The notes beneath the pieces were generated by a model. That model worked only from the letters and a program-made list of their open reading frames with translations, did not search any database and was not told where the DNA came from. A DNA stretch of 64,000 nucleotides. It comes from Collinsella aerofaciens. GTDB taxonomy: Bacteria; Actinomycetota; Coriobacteriia; Coriobacteriales; Coriobacteriaceae. The stretch spans positions 80,611-144,610 of the forward strand of contig NZ_JADPCJ010000001.1 of the NCBI RefSeq assembly GCF_015670795.1, given 5' to 3'. Of the stretch, positions 59,837 through 64,000 are shown piece by piece (position 1 is the first letter of the stretch; the number at the start of each line of letters is the position of its first letter). A program made the position numbers and the translations under genes.

Positions 59837-60520
59837 TTAGATGCCGGCGATTGCGAAGTTGAGCAGCCACTCGGCCAGCGGATACACGGTAACGTCGAAA
59901 TAGCGCCCGATCACATCGATGCCGGTCCACATGGGCAGCAGGTACAGCACCAGGATGAGAATGGGCATGGCGTATTGCTGCAAACGATAGTAGTTGGCGA
60001 GCGCCTTGCCTTTGAGGAACGGCACGATAATCGACGAGCCGTCGAGCGGCGGAATCGGGATGAGGTTAAAAAACGCGAGCGACAGGTTGACCACGATAAA
60101 CGTGGCACCGAAGTTCATGATTTGCGACGCCACGGCAAAGGACATGCTGGTGTAGAGGTTGCCGTATGCCGCGTGCATGAGGGCGGCCGCGAGGAATGCC
60201 AGCGCGATGTTCGAAGCGGGGCCGGCTGCGCTCACCAGGACCTCGTCGCGCTTGGGGTGCTTGAGGTTGTTGAGGTAGACGGGCACGGGCTTGGCGAAGG
60301 CGAATACCGGGCCGCCGGCCGCGAGCATCAGCAGCGGCAGGAGAATGGTGCCAAACGGGTCGATGTGGTTGAGCGGGTTGAGCGAGACGCGGCCGCGCGA
60401 ACGGGCCGTCTTGTCGCCGAGCGCCCAGGCCGCGGCGGCGTGTGCGCTCTCGTGGATCACGATACCCACGATGACGGCAATGGCGCTGGCGAGCAGGTTC
60501 ATGAGGTAGCTGCTGGACAT
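59837..60520 (-). CDS. Site-2-protease family (M50) membrane metalloprotease
   Basis: This 227-residue polytopic protease has the zinc motif HESAH in the first membrane segment (VIVGIVIHESAHAAAAWALGD, residues ~17-37) and the second motif FNLIPIPPLDGS near residue 148. It matches the short YwhC-type rhomboid-like S2P group without a PDZ domain. Its substrate is unknown. It usually precedes scpA-scpB, as here. Confidence 0.9.
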   Translation of the reverse strand: MSSSYLMNLLASAIAVIVGIVIHESAHAAAAWALGDKTARSRGRVSLNPLNHIDPFGTILLPLLMLAAGGPVFAFAKPVPVYLNNLKHPKRDEVLVSAAGPASNIALAFLAAALMHAAYGNLYTSMSFAVASQIMNFGATFIVVNLSLAFFNLIPIPPLDGSSIIVPFLKGKALANYYRLQQYAMPILILVLYLLPMWTGIDVIGRYFDVTVYPLAEWLLNFAIAGI

Positions 60521-60529
60521 GACACTCCC

Positions 60530-60826
60530 CTAGCGGACGCGGCGCGAGGCGCGCGTAAGCAGGTAGTCGGCCACAAACAGGATGACGGCCACGATGGCGT
60601 AATCCAAGCGGAAGACACCGCCAAAGGGCGAGGTGATAACGCCGTAGCCGGCGATGGCGCTCGGCAGGGCGCGCGAAAGCTCAACGACAAAGCCCACGAT
60701 CTGCAGCTTGGCGGTGAGGCCGCTGAAGCACAGCAGCACGGTCATCGCGCTCATAAAGATGCCGCAGATGCGACAAGCGATGGCGATGATGCTCATCGCC
60801 ACGGCAGCGGCTTTACGAGAGTTCAC
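60530..60826 (-). CDS. Small hypothetical membrane protein
   Basis: This roughly 98-residue protein starts with GTG 60826, after GAGGAGA, and overlaps the end of the ABC-F gene by 14 nt. It has two or three hydrophobic segments ([46 protein letters not shown]) and ends with a basic TRASRRVR. I recognise no family. Its tight coupling to the genes on both sides suggests it is real. Confidence 0.65.
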   Translation of the reverse strand: MNSRKAAAVAMSIIAIACRICGIFMSAMTVLLCFSGLTAKLQIVGFVVELSRALPSAIAGYGVITSPFGGVFRLDYAIVAVILFVADYLLTRASRRVR

Positions 60827-62849
60827 GCGCGGTCTCCTCTTCGATCTGGGTTGAAAGCTCGAGCCATTCGTCCTCGAGCTTGGGCAGCTCTTGCTTAAGG
60901 CCGTTATATTCCCCCAGCGCGGCGTTGAACTTGTCCTGATCGGCATAAAGCTCTTCGCTTGCCATCAATTCCATAAGCTCGTCATAGCGGGCACGCTTTT
61001 TGTCCAGCTCTGCCTCGATCTTTTTGAGCTGGTTGCGCACGCCCTTGAGCTTTTTGTTGAGCGCGGCGCGAGCCTGGGCCTCGGCGCGCTTTTGCTCCTT
61101 GGTCTTTTTGCCCTCGGCAGGCTTGGGAGCCGCGGCTGGGCTGCTGGCCTGGGCGGCGTTGGCGGGCTTAGAGCTCCTGCTTGCCTCCGGCGCGCTCTCC
61201 CCTGCCGTCTCGGCGGCGGCGCGGGCAGCGAGGTCCTCGCGCTTGAAGAGGTAGTAGTCGTAGTCGCCGTCGTAGACCGTGACCTTGCCGTCGCGGATGT
61301 CGATCACGCGGTTCGCCACGGCGCGCACCAGGTGCTCGTCGTGGCTGATCAGCACGATGGTGCCGGGGAAGTTTTGCAGGGCGTTTTCGAGCATGTCCAC
61401 CGAGTCGATATCCAGGTGGTTGGTGGGCTCGTCCAGGCACAGGAGCGCCTCGGGGGCCACGAGCATCTTGGCCAGGGCCAAACGCGCCTTTTCGCCGCCG
61501 GAGAGCACGCGGACCTGCTTTTCGATGGAATCGTTGTCGCTAAACAAGAAGGCGCCCAGCAGGCTACGCTGCTGCGGCACGGTCCACTTGGGCGTGACGG
61601 TGTCGATCTCTTGCAAGACGGTGTTGGACTCGGTCATGCCCTCGAGCGCATGCTGGGCATAGTAGGCGATGCCCACGTTGGTACCCAGGTCGCGCGTGCC
61701 GGAAGTGGGCGGCTCCAGGCCGGCGAGGATCTTCATGAGGGTGGACTTGCCGGCGCCGTTGGGGCCGACAAGCGCCACGTGCTCGCCGCGGTAGAGTTTG
61801 AGGTCGATGTCTCTGTAGATGTGCTTGTCGCCGTAGGACTTGGAGACGCCCTCAAGGCTCACGACCATATCGCCGGAGCGCGGCGGGTCGGGGAACTTAA
61901 AGTCGATGTGCTTGTGGCCCTCGGGCAGGATGACGAGTTCCTTTTTGATCTGCTCGATCTTGCGGATGCGCTCCTGCGCCTGTGCGGCCTTGGTGGGCTT
62001 GTAGCGGAACTTGTCAACGAAGACCTGCATGTGGGCGATGTCGCGCTCCTGCGCGGCGCGCTTGGCGCGCATCTGCTCCAGGTTGTCCTCACGCTGCTTG
62101 AGGTAGCTGCTGTAGTTGCCGGTGTAGGTGGTCACGCGGCGGTTTTCGAGCGCGGCGACGTGGTCGACGCAGGCGTCCATGAAGGCGCGGTCGTGGCTGA
62201 CGATGAGCACGGCGCCGTCGTAGTTGGCGATAAAGCCGCGCAGCCACTGGACGCTTTCGAGGTCCAGGTGGTTGGTGGGCTCGTCAAGTAGCAGTAGGTC
62301 GGGGTGGCGCAGGAAGAGCTTGGCCAGCGCGATGCGCATCTGCCAGCCGCCCGAGAACTCGGAGCACGGGCGCTCAAAGTCGGTGACCTTAAATCCGAGG
62401 CCGGACAGGATCTTGCGGGCGTTGCTCTCGAGCTCGTAGCCGCCCAGGTGCTCAAAGCGGTCCTGGACCTGGCCGTACTCGTTAAGGAGCGCGTCGACGT
62501 TCTTGCCCTGCTCGGAGAGCTCGGTGATCTGGGCCTGCAGCTCGTTGGCGCGCTCGCCCATGCGGCGGATTTCCTTGGCGGCCGCCATGACCTCGGCAAG
62601 GATGGTGGTGTCCTTTTGCTCCAGGTTGGTTTCCTGCTCTAGGTAGCCTACCTGGCAGTCCTTGGCGTACTGGACCTGGCCGGCGTCGGGGCTGTCGATG
62701 CCCATGATGATCTTGAGCATGGTAGTTTTGCCGGCGCCGTTGGGTCCCACGAGCGCAAAGCGCTCCCCGGGGTTGATCTGGAAGGACGCGCCGCTAAAGA
62801 GGACGCGCGCGCCGAAGCTTTTTTCGATCTTGTCGACCAGGAGGATCAT
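60813..62849 (-). CDS. ABC-F family ATP-binding protein
   Basis: This 678-residue soluble protein has two ABC cassettes and no membrane domain. Cassette 1: [39 protein letters not shown]; cassette 2: [12 protein letters not shown] near residue 360, [25 protein letters not shown]. Between them is the P-site tRNA-interaction motif linker ([18 protein letters not shown]). An Ala/Pro-rich stretch leads to a C-terminal coiled coil. ABC-F proteins act on the ribosomal E site; this one resembles the YdiF/Uup housekeeping type more than known resistance factors. Confidence 0.93.
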   Translation of the reverse strand: MILLVDKIEKSFGARVLFSGASFQINPGERFALVGPNGAGKTTMLKIIMGIDSPDAGQVQYAKDCQVGYLEQETNLEQKDTTILAEVMAAAKEIRRMGERANELQAQITELSEQGKNVDALLNEYGQVQDRFEHLGGYELESNARKILSGLGFKVTDFERPCSEFSGGWQMRIALAKLFLRHPDLLLLDEPTNHLDLESVQWLRGFIANYDGAVLIVSHDRAFMDACVDHVAALENRRVTTYTGNYSSYLKQREDNLEQMRAKRAAQERDIAHMQVFVDKFRYKPTKAAQAQERIRKIEQIKKELVILPEGHKHIDFKFPDPPRSGDMVVSLEGVSKSYGDKHIYRDIDLKLYRGEHVALVGPNGAGKSTLMKILAGLEPPTSGTRDLGTNVGIAYYAQHALEGMTESNTVLQEIDTVTPKWTVPQQRSLLGAFLFSDNDSIEKQVRVLSGGEKARLALAKMLVAPEALLCLDEPTNHLDIDSVDMLENALQNFPGTIVLISHDEHLVRAVANRVIDIRDGKVTVYDGDYDYYLFKREDLAARAAAETAGESAPEASRSSKPANAAQASSPAAAPKPAEGKKTKEQKRAEAQARAALNKKLKGVRNQLKKIEAELDKKRARYDELMELMASEELYADQDKFNAALGEYNGLKQELPKLEDEWLELSTQIEEETARELS

Positions 62850-62880
62850 GGTGCCGCCTTTGACCTTGTGTGCCTATATG

Positions 62881-62908
62881 AAAAAAGGCCCCAACTTGCG
62901 TTGGAGCC
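62881..62908 (-). terminator. terminator of tRNA-Ala copy 1
   Basis: On the minus strand GGCTCCAAC pairs with GTTGGGGCC around GCAA, followed by six T. Confidence 0.9.
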
Positions 62909-62924
62909 TCATTCAATGCTCGGG

Positions 62925-62997
62925 TGGAGACGAGGGGGATCGAACCCCTGACCTCTTGACTGCCAGTCAAGCGCTCTCCCAGCTGAGCTACGCCCCC
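62925..62997 (-). tRNA. tRNA-Ala (GGC anticodon), copy 1
   Basis: The acceptor stem is GGGGGCG/CGTCTCC (with G-U pairs), D arm TAGCTCAGCTGGGAGAGCG, anticodon stem CTTGA/TCAAG with loop CTGGCAG (anticodon GGC), T arm GGTTCGATCC. The discriminator is A and CCA is not encoded (the next bases are CCC). Confidence 0.95.
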
Positions 62998-63009
62998 GTG
63001 CGAAGAAGT

Positions 63010-63038
63010 ACTATACGGGAACTCACGCGCCGATGCAA
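63010..63038 (-). promoter_or_regulatory. promoter of tRNA-Ala copy 1
   Basis: On the minus strand TTGCAT (63038-63033) and TATAGT (63015-63010) are 17 nt apart, ending 12 nt before the tRNA 5' end. The -10 is inside the duplicated segment; the -35 is outside it. Confidence 0.75.
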
Positions 63039-63039
63039 G

Positions 63040-63234
63040 GACAATTTCGGAAAAACTTTCGTGATCGTCGGCGCACACGGGACCGCGCCAGCCCGCGGGT
63101 CGCCTGGCCCCCGCACGGCCTGTACGCCGGCCGACTTGGCGCGCGGAACACGATCCGCCCCGTGCAACAGGATTTTCCGTGCACCGCCAGTCCCATTATC
63201 GGGTCTGACTGCGAAGTGCCCCTCCTCTGCGCTT
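63040..63234. other. gene-free GC-rich stretch
   Basis: About 195 nt between tRNA-Ala and the large inverted repeat. It is GC-rich at first. Short open frames cross it on the plus strand but have no ribosome site and no recognisable protein. I see no gene, terminator or repeat here. Confidence 0.5.
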
Positions 63235-63388
63235 CAGAACCATGCCGGTTTACTACGATGAATCAGGAATGTCCGACCACGCACGCCTTTTCGCGTAACC
63301 GGCGGGCTCCCTACCTGCGGTTTTACAAATGGAGAACACGCGGTGCTTGGGAGTCGCTGATCCGTCGTAGTAATCCGGCATGGTTCTG
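63235..63388. repeat. large hairpin element, third type (F)
   Basis: The arms of about 31 nt (63235-63265 and 63358-63388; CAGAACCATGCCGG at the outer edge) match with about three mismatches. The 91-nt interior can form an inner hairpin (AACCG...CGGTT around CTCCCTA) flanked by unpaired stretches of about 30 nt. The layout mirrors the family 1 elements but shares no core sequence with them. Confidence 0.65.
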
Positions 63389-63616
63389 AAATGACATCAG
63401 GTTGATTTCACGCATAAATATGTTGGAGCCCTGAAATATAGGCTTTTACTTTTTCTAAAACACGTCTTTTCCGCGATGCGCCTAGATTAGCTGTTGTTTA
63501 GCATCGGATATGATCTTGCGTTGTGCGACTTGCTCGTGCATGGTAGTATTTCACGACGTGAAGCGAAGAAATTTGGCCTGAGTTGCCTTTGTTAGAATTG
63601 CATTCACCGTTCATAA

Positions 63617-63692
63617 GGGCTCTTGGCGCAACGGTTAGCGCAGGGGACTCATAATCCCTGGGTTCTGGGTTCGAATCCCGGAGGGCCCACCA
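63617..63692 (+). tRNA. tRNA with CAT anticodon (elongator Met or Ile2)
   Basis: The 76-nt cloverleaf has acceptor GGGCTCT/AGGGCCC, anticodon stem GGGGA/TCCCT with loop CTCATAA, T arm GGGTTCGAATCCC, discriminator A and an encoded CCA. CAT may decode AUG or, after lysidine modification, AUA. The C4-G69 pair and similarity to Ile2 tRNAs lean to tRNA-Ile2, but this is not settled. It is not an initiator, as the 1-72 pair is G-C. Confidence 0.9.
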
Positions 63693-63701
63693 GAGTATTT
63701 C

Positions 63702-63731
63702 GAGGCCGGGCATTACGCCCGGCCTCTTTGT
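63702..63731 (+). terminator. terminator after the CAT tRNA
   Basis: GAGGCCGGGC pairs perfectly with GCCCGGCCTC around ATTAC, followed by TTTGTT. Confidence 0.9.
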
Positions 63732-63856
63732 TATTGAGCTGCAGACTAGCTTGTCATTCAGAGACGTAAAGTTATCAACATTCATATTCGTAATTGACAA
63801 TGGGTATGTCGCCAAGATGCTACTCAGCCAATACATGGCTTAAATTAATAGATATG

Positions 63857-63884
63857 AAAAAAGGCCCCAACTTGCGTTGGAGCC
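63857..63884 (-). terminator. terminator of tRNA-Ala copy 2
   Basis: Same stem-loop and T run as at 62881-62908. Confidence 0.9.
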
Positions 63885-63900
63885 TCATTCAATGCTCGGG

Positions 63901-63973
63901 TGGAGACGAGGGGGATCGAACCCCTGACCTCTTGACTGCCAGTCAAGCGCTCTCCCAGCTGAGCTACGCCCCC
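63901..63973 (-). tRNA. tRNA-Ala (GGC anticodon), copy 2
   Basis: Base-for-base identical to the tRNA at 62925-62997, with the same -10 box (TATAGT on the minus strand) upstream. CCA is not encoded. Confidence 0.95.
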
Positions 63974-64000
63974 GTGCGAAGAAGTACTATACGGGAACTC

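Larger units (their letters stand above)
62876..63024. repeat. 149-bp direct repeat, copy 1 (tRNA-Ala unit)
   Basis: This stretch is identical to 63852-64000 as far as the window shows. It covers terminator, tRNA-Ala and promoter -10. The repeat may extend past the window edge. The spacing between copies is 976 bp. Confidence 0.9.
63852..64000. repeat. 149-bp direct repeat, copy 2
   Basis: Identical to 62876-63024 over all 149 bases present; it is cut by the window end, so the true repeat may be longer. Confidence 0.9.

Noticed and set aside
62662..63389. Plus-strand open frames crossing the tRNA-Ala and downstream gap
   Set aside because: They run through a tRNA and a large palindrome, lack ribosome sites and give no recognisable protein.
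63617..63692. Initiator tRNA-fMet
   Set aside because: The first acceptor pair is a normal G-C and the anticodon stem lacks the three consecutive G-C pairs of initiators, so it is an elongator Met or Ile2 tRNA.

Overview
This window is almost fully coding chromosomal DNA of a high-GC Gram-positive bacterium. The gene set and order point to the Coriobacteriia (Collinsella-like). This is an inference from synteny and composition: an actinobacterial-type FHA/MerR pair sits beside Firmicutes-like blocks (rny-spoVS-miaB-miaA-hflX, divergent lexA/yneA, DUF512-der-plsY-gpsA), RNase J and RNase Y both occur, and the SOS boxes read GAAC-N4-GTTC. No phage, IS transposase, CRISPR array or rRNA was seen.

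Layout. 1-12175 (+): end of rpsT, lepA, dusB, hemW, two adjacent dnaJ paralogues (the first ends in membrane segments), mtaB, phoH, ybeY, dgkA, era, recO, rpsO. 12190-24908 (+): pnp with a hairpin-rich leader; a small sugar O-acetyltransferase gene flanked by two inverted copies of a large hairpin element; rnjA, ftsK, a rodZ-like gene, yajQ, rimO, pgsA, cinA. 24982-33922 (+): recA under an SOS promoter, recX, rny, an unusual MutL-like GHKL ATPase gene, spoVS, miaB, miaA, hflX. 33907-36811: an acyltransferase-like membrane protein and lexA on the minus strand, diverging from a YneA-like LysM gene, then nrdR and dut. 36812-37268: a gene-free patch holding a second family of large hairpin elements.

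37269-45687 is mixed: a UgtP-like glycosyltransferase (-), trxB (+), a DUF1836 regulator (+), degV (-), an NlpC/P60 hydrolase (-), apt, a MerR regulator, a GarA-like FHA protein, a CDP-alcohol phosphatidyltransferase and tRNA-Pro (all -). 45768-62849 is one long minus-strand block of tightly coupled genes: coaBC, a zinc-ribbon coiled-coil protein, a Nif3-like protein, a cysteine desulfurase, rpe, gpsA, plsY, der, a DUF512 radical-SAM protein, ispH, plsC, cmk, rluB, scpB, scpA, an M50 protease, a small membrane protein and an ABC-F ATPase. 62876-64000 holds three tRNA genes, a perfect 149-bp duplication and a third kind of large hairpin.

The genes are mostly housekeeping: translation and ribosome GTPases (lepA, era, der, hflX), RNA decay (pnp, rnjA, rny, ybeY), three methylthiotransferases (miaB, rimO, mtaB), the SOS core (lexA, recA, recX, yneA-like), phospholipid synthesis (plsC, plsY, gpsA, pgsA) and chromosome segregation (ftsK, scpAB).

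The most unusual content is intergenic. Two, perhaps three, unrelated families of 100-150 nt hairpin elements have conserved cores (partly unpaired) and long stems that differ from copy to copy yet stay self-complementary, with compensatory changes. In two families they occur as inverted pairs at gene 3' ends, and one pair brackets the acetyltransferase gene like a cassette.
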